Positions 1 to 8,268 of a stretch of DNA of 64,000 nt are shown here, one piece after another. This stretch comes from Chromobacterium sinusclupearum (lineage in GTDB: Bacteria; Pseudomonadota; Gammaproteobacteria; Burkholderiales; Chromobacteriaceae), in NCBI RefSeq assembly GCF_002902845.1, contig NZ_PPTF01000073.1, forward strand, positions 239,808-303,807, given 5' to 3'. The translations under genes and the position numbers were made by a program. Position 1 is the stretch's first letter, and each line of letters begins with the position of its first letter. Under the pieces are notes generated by a model. It searched no databases. It was not told the origin of the DNA and saw only the letters and a program-made list of their open reading frames with translations.

Positions 1-962
1 CCACCTCGGAGCTGACCGCCGCCCAGGCCGACGCGGCCGAGGCCCGGCTGATGCTGACCACCTCCCTGGCCGCCGGCTATGCCGAACTGGCGCGGCTGTT
101 TGCCGAGCGCGACGCCGCCGCCCAGGCGCTGGACGTGCGCAGCCACACCGCGACGCTGATGCGGGAGCGGCAACAGCAAGGCATGGAAACGCTGGGCAGC
201 GTGCGCCAGGCCGAATCGCGCGAAGCCGCCGCCCGCGCCGACCTGGAAGCAGCCGACGAGAGCATCGCGCTGCAACGCCACAGCCTGGCGGCCTTGATCG
301 GCGCCGGGCCGGACCGCGGCCTGGCCATCGCCCGGCCGGCATCCGGCTTGTTTCGAGGCCAACAGCTCCCGGCCACGCTGGCGGCCGAGCTGCTGGGCCG
401 CCGACCGGATCTGGCAGCCGCCCGCCTCCGCGCCGAAGCCGCGGGCAAACGCATCGACGTGGCCCAGGCCCAGTTCTACCCCAACGTCAATCTCACCGCC
501 TTCGTCGGCGCCCAGTCGCTGGGGCTGGACCTGTTCGCCAAGAGCGGTTCCGGCATAGCCGGAATCGGCCCGGCGATCAATCTGCCTATTTTCCGCGGCG
601 GCCAATTGCAGGGCCAGTACCGCGTGGCCCGCGCCGATTACGACGCCGCCGTCGCCAGCTATGACGCTACCTTGAGCCAGGCGCTGCGCGAAGTGGCCGA
701 TGCCGTCAGCAGCCAGGCTTCGCTGACGCCGCAGCTGGAACAACGCCGCCTGGCGCTGCAAACCGCCGATGAGGCCTACCGCGTCAGCCAGAACCGCTAC
801 CAGGGCGGCTTGGCCAACTATCTGGACGTGCTGAACACCGAAGACACGGTCATCGCCAGCCGCCGCAGCCTGGCTTCGCTGGAAGCCCGCCGCTTGTCGC
901 TGGACATCGCGCTGATCAAGGCGCTGGGCGGCGGCTATCAACCATCCGAACCCGCCCGCTGA
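1..962 (+). CDS. Outer-membrane efflux lipoprotein, NodT/OprM family (5' truncated by window edge)
   Basis: The reading frame is open from the first base, so the N-terminus lies outside the window; about 320 residues of a family of about 480 are present. The visible part shows two copies of the outer membrane efflux protein (OEP) repeat: long amphipathic helices, the RRPDLAAAR motif typical of NodT-type factors, and a second repeat ending in NRYQGGLANYLDVL. The product should be the TolC-like exit duct of a tripartite pump. It is followed after 34 bp by genes for the matching adaptor and MFS pump, so the three probably form one operon. Family is secure; substrate cannot be read from the sequence. 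Confidence 0.92.
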   Translation, partial: TSELTAAQADAAEARLMLTTSLAAGYAELARLFAERDAAAQALDVRSHTATLMRERQQQGMETLGSVRQAESREAAARADLEAADESIALQRHSLAALIGAGPDRGLAIARPASGLFRGQQLPATLAAELLGRRPDLAAARLRAEAAGKRIDVAQAQFYPNVNLTAFVGAQSLGLDLFAKSGSGIAGIGPAINLPIFRGGQLQGQYRVARADYDAAVASYDATLSQALREVADAVSSQASLTPQLEQRRLALQTADEAYRVSQNRYQGGLANYLDVLNTEDTVIASRRSLASLEARRLSLDIALIKALGGGYQPSEPAR

Positions 963-996
963 GGCCGCAGGCAAACCTAAACAAGGACTACCCAAC

Positions 997-2139
997 ATGA
1001 GCGAAAACGTACAAGCCCTGCCGGCCTCCGAAGCGCCCGCCGCCGCCGGCAACCCCATGCAACGCAAGAAGCTGTTCACCCTTCTGTTCGGCGCGGTGGC
1101 CGCCGCCGCCGTCGCCTACGGCGCTTACTGGACGCTGATCGCCTCCCGCCATGTCAGCACCGACAACGCCTACGTCGCCGCCGAAATCGCCCAGGTGACG
1201 CCGGAAGTGGCCGGCACCGTCAAGGAAGTCAAAGTCGTCGATACCCAGCCGGTGAAAGCCGGCGACGTGCTGGTGGTGTTGAACGACAGCGACGCCAAAC
1301 TGGCGTTGGCCCAGGCCGAAGCCGACCTTGCCCGCGCCGAGCGCCGGGTCAAAGGCTATTTCGCCAACGACGAAGGCCTGTCGGCCCAGGCCCAGGCGCG
1401 CAGCGCCGACCAGGCCCGCTCCGCGGCGCAGCTGGCTTCGGCCCGCGCCGATCTGCAACGCGCCAAACTCGACCTGCAGCGCCGCCAGGCGCTGGCGAAA
1501 AGCGGATCGGTGTCCGGCGAAGAGCTGAGCAACGCGCAGAATGCCTTTGCCACCGCCGAGGCCAATCTGAAAGCCGCCGAGGCCGCCAGCCGCCAGAGCG
1601 AGGCCAATTACCGCGCCGCCGTCGGCAGCCTGAAAGCCAACCAGACGCTGACCGCCGACAGCACGGTGGACAGCAACCCGGAAGTCGCGCTGGCGCGCGC
1701 CAAGCGCGACCAAGCCAAGCTGGACCTCGCGCGCACGGTGATCCGCGCCCAGGTGGACGGCGTGGTGGCCAAGCGCCAGGCGCAGGTGGGGCAGCGCGTG
1801 CAGTCCGGCACGCCGTTGATGTCGGTGGTGCCGCTGCAGGACGCGCATGTGGACGCCAACTTCAAAGAAGTGCAATTGAGCAAGGTGCGCGTCGGACAGC
1901 CGGTGGAGCTGACCGCCGACCTGTACGGCGGCAAGGTGGTGTACCACGGCAAAGTGGCCGGGCTGTCTGGCGGCTCCGGCGCGGCGTTTGCCATGATTCC
2001 GGCGCAGAACGCCACCGGCAACTGGATCAAGGTGGTGCAGCGGCTGCCGGTGCGCATCGCGCTGGACCCGGCCGAACTGAAGGCCCATCCGCTGCAGGTG
2101 GGGCTGTCGATGGAAGCCACCGTCGACGTCAGCGAGTGA
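997..2139 (+). CDS. emrA: EmrA/HlyD-family membrane fusion (adaptor) protein
   Basis: The protein has 380 residues: a cytoplasmic N-terminus, one transmembrane helix (about residues 26-46), a split biotinyl-lipoyl domain (VSTDNAYVAAEIAQVTPEV near 57-75 and the return strand VIRAQVDGVV near 248), and a long alpha-hairpin in between. The STDNAYV motif is diagnostic for the EmrA subgroup. It should bridge the inner-membrane EmrB-like pump and the outer-membrane factor encoded upstream. Spacing to the next gene is 7 bp, consistent with one transcript. The start ATG follows an AAGGA ribosome-binding site. Confidence 0.93.
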   Translation: MSENVQALPASEAPAAAGNPMQRKKLFTLLFGAVAAAAVAYGAYWTLIASRHVSTDNAYVAAEIAQVTPEVAGTVKEVKVVDTQPVKAGDVLVVLNDSDAKLALAQAEADLARAERRVKGYFANDEGLSAQAQARSADQARSAAQLASARADLQRAKLDLQRRQALAKSGSVSGEELSNAQNAFATAEANLKAAEAASRQSEANYRAAVGSLKANQTLTADSTVDSNPEVALARAKRDQAKLDLARTVIRAQVDGVVAKRQAQVGQRVQSGTPLMSVVPLQDAHVDANFKEVQLSKVRVGQPVELTADLYGGKVVYHGKVAGLSGGSGAAFAMIPAQNATGNWIKVVQRLPVRIALDPAELKAHPLQVGLSMEATVDVSE

Positions 2140-2146
2140 GGCCGCC

Positions 2147-3691
2147 ATGTCTAGCGCGAATCCCGCGGCCGGCGGCATCCAACAGCCGCTGACCGGCAAT
2201 ATGCTGTGGCTGGCGGCGCTGGTGCTGGCCGCCGCCAACTTCATGGTGGTGCTGGACACCACCATCGCCAATGTGTCGGTGCCCAATATCGCCGGCGGCC
2301 TGGCGGTGTCGTCCAGCCAGGGCACCTATGTCATCACCTCGTACGCGGTGGCCGAGGCCATCACCGTGCCGCTGACCGGCTGGCTGGCGGCGCGGCTGGG
2401 CACCGTGCGGCTGTTCGTCGGCTCCATGCTGCTGTTCGGCGTGTTCTCCATCCTGTGCGGCCTGGCCGGCTCGCTGGAGATGCTGGTGCTGTTCCGCGTG
2501 CTGCAAGGCCTGGCCGGCGGCCCGCTGATGCCGATGTCGCAGACGCTGCTGCTGCAGATTTTTCCCAAGCATAAGGCCGGCGCGGCGATAGGCTTGTGGA
2601 GCATGACCACGCTGATCGCTCCCATCATGGGGCCGATCCTGGGCGGCACCTTGTGCGATCAGGCCAGCTGGCCGTGGATCTTCTACATCAACGTCCCCAT
2701 CGCCCTGGGCTGCGGCATGCTGGGCTGGAATCTGCTCAAGCGCTACCAGAGCCAGGTGGTGAAGCTGCGCGTGGATGTGATGGGGCTGGCGCTGCTGATG
2801 GTATGGGTGGCCTCGCTGCAGCTGATGCTGGACAAGGGCAAGGAGCTGGATTGGTTCGGTTCGCCGCTGATCGTGGCGCTGGCCATTACCGCGCTGGTCG
2901 GCTTCGCCGCCTTCCTGATCTGGGAGCTGACCGAGGCCCAGCCCATCGTCAACCTCAGGGTGTTCCGCCATCGCGGCTTCTGGGCCAGCGTGCTGACCAT
3001 CTCCCTGGCCTTCGGCTCCTTCTTCGGCGCCACCGTGCTGACGCCGCAATGGCTGCAGACCTATATGGGCTACACCGCCACCCAGGCCGGCTACGCCACG
3101 GCGATGAGCGGCATCCTGGCGGTGACGGTGGCGCCGATCGCGGCCAAGCTGTCCACCCGGCTGGACCCGCGCAAGCTGGTGTTTTGCGGCGTGATGTGGC
3201 TGGGCTGCGTCACGCTGTACCGCAGTCTCTCCACCACCGACATGGGTTTCTGGCAAGTGGCGCTGCCGCTGCTGTTCCAGGGCCTGGGCATGCCGTTCTT
3301 CTTTGTGCCGCTGACCGGGCTGGCCATGGCCAGCGTGGAACCGGCGGAGATGGCGTCCGCCGCCGGTCTGATGAGCTTCATGCGCACGCTGTCCGGCGCC
3401 TTCGCCACCTCGCTGGTCACCACCGCCTGGGACGACAAGGCCAGCTACAACCACGCCGAGCTAGCCGGCATGGTGGATTCGAGCGGCGACGCACTGCGCG
3501 CGCTGACCGGCGGCGGCATGAGCGATGGCGCGGCCTGGGGCACCATCGAGCATGCGCTGCAGACGCAGAGCATCATGCTGTCCACCAACCAGATCTTCTG
3601 GCTGGCCGGCCTGTCCTTCGTGGTGGCCGCCTGCGCCATCTGGCTGGCGCCCAAGCCTAAGCGCGTGGCCGACACCAGCCAGGCGCACTAA
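2147..3691 (+). CDS. emrB: EmrB-like multidrug exporter, MFS DHA2 family (14 TMS)
   Basis: The protein has 514 residues with about 14 hydrophobic segments, as expected for DHA2 drug:H+ antiporters. The N-terminal helix carries NFMVVLDTTIANVSVP, a signature of EmrB/QacA pumps, followed by the motif-A-like loop GWLAARLGTVR and the motif-C-like segment around GPILGG. It is the last gene of the outer membrane factor-EmrA-EmrB cluster and is followed by a strong terminator. The complex should expel hydrophobic toxic compounds or antibiotics across both membranes. No regulator gene is visible inside the window; one may lie upstream. Confidence 0.94.
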   Translation: MSSANPAAGGIQQPLTGNMLWLAALVLAAANFMVVLDTTIANVSVPNIAGGLAVSSSQGTYVITSYAVAEAITVPLTGWLAARLGTVRLFVGSMLLFGVFSILCGLAGSLEMLVLFRVLQGLAGGPLMPMSQTLLLQIFPKHKAGAAIGLWSMTTLIAPIMGPILGGTLCDQASWPWIFYINVPIALGCGMLGWNLLKRYQSQVVKLRVDVMGLALLMVWVASLQLMLDKGKELDWFGSPLIVALAITALVGFAAFLIWELTEAQPIVNLRVFRHRGFWASVLTISLAFGSFFGATVLTPQWLQTYMGYTATQAGYATAMSGILAVTVAPIAAKLSTRLDPRKLVFCGVMWLGCVTLYRSLSTTDMGFWQVALPLLFQGLGMPFFFVPLTGLAMASVEPAEMASAAGLMSFMRTLSGAFATSLVTTAWDDKASYNHAELAGMVDSSGDALRALTGGGMSDGAAWGTIEHALQTQSIMLSTNQIFWLAGLSFVVAACAIWLAPKPKRVADTSQAH

Positions 3692-3719
3692 GACGCCTGG
3701 CTGCCGATTTCACCAGCTT

Positions 3720-3749
3720 GCCCCGCGCCCTTGTGGCCGGGGCTTTTTT
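3720..3749 (+). terminator. Intrinsic terminator of the efflux operon
   Basis: GCCCCG and CGGGGC form a stem around a 12-base loop, directly followed by six T residues. It lies 29 bp after the emrB stop codon. Confidence 0.85.
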
Positions 3750-3770
3750 CATCCTGTCTACAAGACCAGC

Positions 3771-3811
3771 CCTTACATATCGACACCTTCCTGTAACAGA
3801 CCTTTACATAT
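3771..3811 (+). promoter_or_regulatory. Cluster of TTACAT / TGTAAC half-sites upstream of the secreted beta-helix gene
   Basis: CCTTACATAT (3771) and CCTTTACATAT (3801) are near-identical direct copies 30 bp apart. TGTAAC at 3792 makes inverted partners with both. They sit in the intergenic space between the efflux terminator and the next gene. The spacing suggests operator sites or promoter elements; no regulator can be named. Confidence 0.35.
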
Positions 3812-3897
3812 AGTGCGGGGTATCAATATGACAAACGGTCGCATGACCGGCCGGCGCCTTCGTCCCCCAACACCTACAGACAGGACACCCCTTACAC

Positions 3898-5532
3898 ATG
3901 AAACACGCTATGACGCGGCTGGCGCTGACGCTCGCCGCCGCCCTCGCCGGCCAAGCTGTCCAGGCCGACCCCCTCCTGCCCATCCGCCAGCACACCTTCG
4001 CCCAGGCCTGCCAAGCGCAATGGGGCGGCGAAAGCGCGCGCAGCCAGTGGGTCAAAGACGATGGCCGCGGCGGCCTGGCCTATGCGCCGCTGAACGGCAA
4101 CGGCGACCGCATCATGGACTTCTCTAGCGCCGGCTATATGGGCGGCGGCGTGGCGCTGCCGGCCGCGCCGGTGAAGGCGACAGTGAAACCCAGCGGCAGC
4201 GCGGCCAGCGACCTCGCCAACATCCAGGCCGCCCTCGCCAAGGTGGCCGCCTTGCCCGCAATCAAAGGCGTGCGCGGCGCGGTGCTGCTGGCGCCCGGCA
4301 CGTTTCTGCTGAATGAGCCGATCCCACTCAACCAGGACGGCGTGGTGCTGCGCGGCAGCGGTTCCGGAGCGGGCGGCACCGTGCTGAAGGCCGCAGGCGA
4401 CGGCCACTTCATGCTGAGCCTGGGCGGCGCAAATGGCAGCCTGACGCCCAGCGGCGCCGCGGCCGCCATCACCGACAGCTATCTGCCCTCCGGCGGCCAA
4501 GTCCTGCATGTCTCCGACGCCTCCGGCTTCCAGCCCGGCGACGCGGTGATGGTGCGCCGCCGCGCCAGCGCCGAGTGGATACACTTCATGAACATGGACA
4601 CCCTGGTGCGCGACGGCAAGCCGCAAACCTGGATCAATGCCGGCAACAACAACGAGTACTGGCTGCGCACCGTCACCGCAGTCAACGGCAAGCAACTGAC
4701 GCTGGACATCCCGCTGTCCGACTCCTTCGACAGCGGCTATCTGGGACCGAATGGCGGCAGCGTGCAGAAATACCAGGCCAGCGGCTTTGCCGGCCAGATC
4801 GGCGTCGAGCATCTGGCGCTGGAAGGCCTGCCGCGCGGCGCGGGCGCCGACTACGGCGTGGCCACGCTGGACAACCTGGCCGATGGCTGGCTCAACGACA
4901 TCCAGGCCCACAACTTCACCACCGGCGTGGTGGTGGGCAAGCAGGCGCGCCGCCTCACCTTGGAAAGCATCGCGCTGAATCACGACCACAACAACGTCGA
5001 TTGCAAGGGCGCCAAGGAGTTTGAATTCAGCATCGCCGGCAGCCAGGTGCTGGTGGACCGCAGCTCGTCCACCGGCAGCAAGAAATCGTTCTACTACGCC
5101 ACCCAGTCGCAGGCAGGCGGGCCGAATGTGCTGCTGCATTTCACCGGCCGGGCGGAAGCCTGCGGCAATATCGAACCGCACCAGCGCTGGGCCACCGGCC
5201 TGTTGGTGGACAACGCCGACGTCAGCGGCGCGATCGGCCTGGGCAACCGCGGCACCGACGGCAGCGGCCACGGCTGGAGCATGGGCTGGGGCGTGGCGTG
5301 GAACGCCAAGGCCGATCAGCTGGCCATCGCCGCGCCGCCCGGCGGCACCAACTGGGCGATAGGCAGCAGCGGCCAGCTGACGCCGTATCTGCCGGACGCC
5401 AAGCAACTGGACCCGGCGCCCAAACTCGGCGCGGTGGACTCGCCGGGCGTGCGCGTCGGACCGGACAGCTTGTATCTGATGCAGCTGTGCCAGCGGCTGG
5501 GGCCGCAGGCGGTGAAGAACATCGGCTACTGA
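3898..5532 (+). CDS. Secreted right-handed beta-helix (pectate-lyase-like fold) protein
   Basis: The protein has 544 residues and begins with a typical Sec signal peptide (KHAMTR, then a hydrophobic Ala/Leu stretch, cleavage near QAVQA-DP). The mature part carries the feature of pectate-lyase-superfamily beta-helices: a Gly/Asn-rich start with a GTFLLNEPI strand, then DGVVLRGSGSGAGGTVL, the usual first coil. Later coils contain repeated short strands with conserved Asn and His residues (NHDHNNVDCKG). The overall shape suggests an exported polysaccharide-acting or surface protein. No catalytic triad can be assigned with confidence, so the substrate is unknown. It is flanked by terminators on both sides and forms its own transcription unit. 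Confidence 0.75.
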   Translation: MKHAMTRLALTLAAALAGQAVQADPLLPIRQHTFAQACQAQWGGESARSQWVKDDGRGGLAYAPLNGNGDRIMDFSSAGYMGGGVALPAAPVKATVKPSGSAASDLANIQAALAKVAALPAIKGVRGAVLLAPGTFLLNEPIPLNQDGVVLRGSGSGAGGTVLKAAGDGHFMLSLGGANGSLTPSGAAAAITDSYLPSGGQVLHVSDASGFQPGDAVMVRRRASAEWIHFMNMDTLVRDGKPQTWINAGNNNEYWLRTVTAVNGKQLTLDIPLSDSFDSGYLGPNGGSVQKYQASGFAGQIGVEHLALEGLPRGAGADYGVATLDNLADGWLNDIQAHNFTTGVVVGKQARRLTLESIALNHDHNNVDCKGAKEFEFSIAGSQVLVDRSSSTGSKKSFYYATQSQAGGPNVLLHFTGRAEACGNIEPHQRWATGLLVDNADVSGAIGLGNRGTDGSGHGWSMGWGVAWNAKADQLAIAAPPGGTNWAIGSSGQLTPYLPDAKQLDPAPKLGAVDSPGVRVGPDSLYLMQLCQRLGPQAVKNIGY

Positions 5533-5551
5533 TAGCCGGCTGAAACGACCA

Positions 5552-5573
5552 GAGGCCCGGATGGGCCTCTTTC
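5552..5573 (+). terminator. Intrinsic terminator
   Basis: GAGGCCC-GGAT-GGGCCTC is followed by TTT. The same stem recurs at 15701-15718 with a different loop. It closes the secreted beta-helix gene. Confidence 0.8.
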
Positions 5574-5592
5574 ATTTTGATCCCGCCGAGGA

Positions 5593-5934
5593 TCAATCCT
5601 CCCGCGTCAGCACTTCCAAGAGCTCGATCTCGAACACCAGATTGGAATGGGCCGGAATGCGGTCGCCGATCTGGCGTTCGCCATAGGCCAGATGCGCCGG
5701 CACCCACAGCTTGCGCTTGCCGCCCACCTTCATGCCCATCATGCCTTGGTCCCAGCCCTTGATCACGCGTCCGGTGCCGATCACGCACTGGAAGGGGCGG
5801 CCCTTGTCCACGGAGGAGTCGAACTTGGTCCCATCCTCCAGCCAGCCGGTGTAGTGAGTGGTGATCAGCGCGCCGCGCACGGCTTCCTTGCCCTCGCCCA
5901 CCACCAGGTCTTCCATCTTCAGTTCTTCGCTCAT
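5593..5934 (-). CDS. FKBP-type peptidyl-prolyl cis-trans isomerase
   Basis: The product is a single-domain 113-residue FKBP with the active-site signatures HYTGW, GTKFDSS, VIKGWDQ and LAYGER, and the final strand LVFEIELLEV. There is no signal peptide, so it should act in the cytoplasm as a proline isomerase and folding helper. An ATG at 5934 gives the usual family length. An ATG three codons upstream (5943) and a TTG at 5970 are alternatives; the reading frame continues to both. The gene lies alone, with the aldo-keto reductase gene behind it on the same strand. Confidence 0.9.
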   Translation of the reverse strand: MSEELKMEDLVVGEGKEAVRGALITTHYTGWLEDGTKFDSSVDKGRPFQCVIGTGRVIKGWDQGMMGMKVGGKRKLWVPAHLAYGERQIGDRIPAHSNLVFEIELLEVLTRED

Positions 5935-5997
5935 GCTCTTCATCCACTGCTTGGCCCGCGCGGGCGACAAAACCGTATTGTAACCCGCGCGGCGGAC

Positions 5998-6801
5998 TCA
6001 GGCGTCCCAGGCCGGGGCGAAGTCCGGATCGGCGATGCGGCCGCCGTCTTCCAGGCCGGCGATGCGCGCCATGTCCGCGTCGTCCAGCCGCAGCGTCAGC
6101 GCCTCCAGATTGGCCGCCAGATTGGCGCGCTTGGTGGACGACGGGATCACCGCGATGTCCTGCTGCAACTGCCAGGCCAGCGCCACCTGGGCCGCCGTGG
6201 CGCCATGCTTCCGGGCAATGTCCAGCAGCACCGGATCCTGGATCACGCGGCCGTAGGCCAGCGGCATGTAGCCGGTCAGCGCGATGGCGTGTTGGCGGCA
6301 GAAGGCGCGCACCTTCAGGTTTTGCAGATACGGATGCACTTCCAGCTGGTGGGTGGCGATGGCGCCCGCGCCGACGACGGCGATGGCTTGCTCCAGATGC
6401 TTGATGGTGAAGTTTGATACGCCGATCTCGCGGGTCAACCCCAATTGTTTGGCCTCGGCCAGTTGCTCCATATACACCGCCATAGGCACTTCGTCCTTAG
6501 GCGACGGCCAGTGGATCAGCGTCATGTCCACCTGCTCCAGCCCCAGCTTGTCCAGGCTTGCGCGCAGGCTGGGAATCAGCTTGCCCTGGGCAAACTGGTC
6601 GGTCCATATCTTGGTGGTGACATACAGCTCGCCGCGCGGCAGGCCGCTCTTGGCGATGGCGCGCCCCACGTCCGCCTCGTTGCGGTAGATTTGCGCGGTG
6701 TCGATATGGCGGTAGCCCAACTCCAGCGCCATGGCGACGGCGTCTTCGGCCTGTTGTTCCTTGAGGCGGAAAGTCCCCGCGCCCAGTTTTGGCATTTGCA
6801 T
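5998..6801 (-). CDS. dkgB: Aldo-keto reductase, 2,5-diketo-D-gluconate reductase B-like
   Basis: The 267-residue product matches DkgB from end to end: GTFRLK at the N-terminus, the catalytic tetrad spread over DTAQIYRNE (Asp, Tyr), TTKIW (Lys) and LIHWPSP (His), then IGVSNFTI and the NADPH-binding IPSSTKR. It should reduce aldehydes and diketones with NADPH in the cytoplasm. The ATG at 6801 is preceded by AAGGA at good spacing; a longer upstream reading is not needed. It lies 49 bp downstream of the MFS gene, probably in one transcript with it. Confidence 0.9.
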   Translation of the reverse strand: MQMPKLGAGTFRLKEQQAEDAVAMALELGYRHIDTAQIYRNEADVGRAIAKSGLPRGELYVTTKIWTDQFAQGKLIPSLRASLDKLGLEQVDMTLIHWPSPKDEVPMAVYMEQLAEAKQLGLTREIGVSNFTIKHLEQAIAVVGAGAIATHQLEVHPYLQNLKVRAFCRQHAIALTGYMPLAYGRVIQDPVLLDIARKHGATAAQVALAWQLQQDIAVIPSSTKRANLAANLEALTLRLDDADMARIAGLEDGGRIADPDFAPAWDA

Positions 6802-6850
6802 GATGCGTTTCCTTATTGTGAAGCCGGGCGGGGAGCGCCCGGCGCAAGAA

Positions 6851-8044
6851 TCAGATACGGTCGGCCGCGATCGGCATGCTTTCATCATCGACAGCGTCCA
6901 GCCTACCGGACCAGGCCGTCAACAGCCAAGCCGCCAACACGATCAAGGCGCCCACCCACGGCGTGGCCATCAGCCCCAGCCGCTCGACAACCAGCCCGCC
7001 CAAGCCGGCCCCGCCGGCGATGCCGACATTGAAGGCCGCGATGTTCAGGCCGGACGCCACATCCACCGCGTGCGGCACACGCGCCTTGGCCTGCGATACC
7101 ACGTAAAGCTGCAAGCCAGCCACATTGCCGAAGGCCACCGCGCCCCAGGCCAGCGCCGTCAGCGCCACCAGCCATTTGGAGCCGGCGGTGAAGGTCAGGG
7201 CCAGCAGCACCAGCGCCAAGCCGGCGAAGATGATCTTCAAGGCGGCCACCGCTCCCTTGCGGTCGGCCAGGCGGCCGCCCCAGATATTGCCCACGGCCAC
7301 CGACACGCCGTACAACAGCATGATCAGCGCCACCGCGCCCGGCGCGTAGCCAGCCTGATGCTCCAGCATCGGCGCCAGAAAAGTGAAGGCGGTGAATGAT
7401 CCGCCATAACCCAGCGCGGTCATCGCATACACCAGCAAAAGACGCGGCTGGGCCAGCACGGCCATCTGGCTGGCGAAAGAGGTGGGCGCCGGCTTGGGCA
7501 GGTTGGCCGGCACCAGGATCAGGCTGCCCAGCAAAGCCAGCACGCCGAGCAGCGCGACGGCCAGGAAAGTGGCCTGCCAACCGAAATGCTGGCCGATGAA
7601 GGTGCCCAGCGGCACGCCGGTCACCAGCGCCACGGTCAGTCCGGAGAACATCAGCGCGATGGCGCTGGCGCCCTTGTCCTTAGGCACCAGGCTGGTGGCC
7701 AGCGTCGAGCCTATCGAGAAGAACACGCCGTGCGCCAGGCCGGTCAGCACGCGGGCGGCGATCAGCGCCTCATAGCCCGGCGCCTGCCAGGCCACCAGGT
7801 TGCCGACGGTGAACAGCGCCATCAGACCGCTCAACAGCCACTTGCGCGGCAGGCGGCCAGTCAGCGCCGTCAGCAGCGGCGCGCCGACGGCCACGCCCAG
7901 CGCGTACAGGCTGACCAAGAGGCCGGCCGACGGCAGCGACACCTGGAGGCTGGCGGAAATGGTGGGAATCAGGCCGACGATGACGAATTCCGTCGTGCCG
8001 ATGGCGAAGGCGCTGAGGGTGAGCGCCCATAGTGCGAGAGGCAT
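6851..8044 (-). CDS. MFS transporter, DHA1 family (YdhP/AraJ-like)
   Basis: The protein has 397 residues and 12 predicted membrane segments. It starts PLALWALTLSAFAIGTTEF, whose GTTEF motif is typical of the DHA1 sugar-efflux/drug-efflux subgroup (AraJ, YdhP, SotB). Motif A (GRLPRKW) and the helix-4 arginine region (AARVLTGLAHG) are present. It is probably a proton-driven exporter of the inner membrane. It is divergent from a LysR gene, which may control it, and is followed by the dkgB-like reductase. Confidence 0.88.
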   Translation of the reverse strand: MPLALWALTLSAFAIGTTEFVIVGLIPTISASLQVSLPSAGLLVSLYALGVAVGAPLLTALTGRLPRKWLLSGLMALFTVGNLVAWQAPGYEALIAARVLTGLAHGVFFSIGSTLATSLVPKDKGASAIALMFSGLTVALVTGVPLGTFIGQHFGWQATFLAVALLGVLALLGSLILVPANLPKPAPTSFASQMAVLAQPRLLLVYAMTALGYGGSFTAFTFLAPMLEHQAGYAPGAVALIMLLYGVSVAVGNIWGGRLADRKGAVAALKIIFAGLALVLLALTFTAGSKWLVALTALAWGAVAFGNVAGLQLYVVSQAKARVPHAVDVASGLNIAAFNVGIAGGAGLGGLVVERLGLMATPWVGALIVLAAWLLTAWSGRLDAVDDESMPIAADRI

Positions 8045-8059
8045 GCTGTGCTCCTGTTT

Positions 8060-8182
8060 CCCATCCCATTTAGAGCCGATGACTTTGTCGGCTGCGCTGC
8101 TCGGGCCTTGCCGTACTGGATGTACTGTCTGCGGCCCTGCTCGCTTGCCTTCGCGTCCTCGGCTCCAACTGGAATGGGTGGG
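8060..8182. repeat. Dispersed intergenic repeat with terminal inverted repeats (Neisseriales type)
   Basis: The block between the MFS gene and the LysR gene begins CCCATCCCATT..AGAGCC and ends GGCTCC..AATGGGTGGG, which are imperfect inverted copies. The core contains CTTGCCGTACTGGATGTACT followed by GTCTGCGGCCCTGCTCGC. From memory, a very similar core (CTTGCCGTACT..TTGTACTGTCTGCGGC) is scattered through Neisseria genomes. Only one copy is present here, so the repeat status rests on that recollection. Confidence 0.45.
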
Positions 8183-8268
8183 TTTGAAATCAGGACACCG
8201 ATTGTCCGCGCTTGCCCGGTACGGAAAAATGGGGTGTAGTGAGAAGGTCTTTTGCGTGGAAATTGATA

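Noticed and set aside
988..2325. Long minus-strand open frames opposite emrA, emrB, atpA, mnmG and other genes
   Set aside because: High GC creates long antisense frames; their His/Gln/Arg-rich products are shadows of the real genes.
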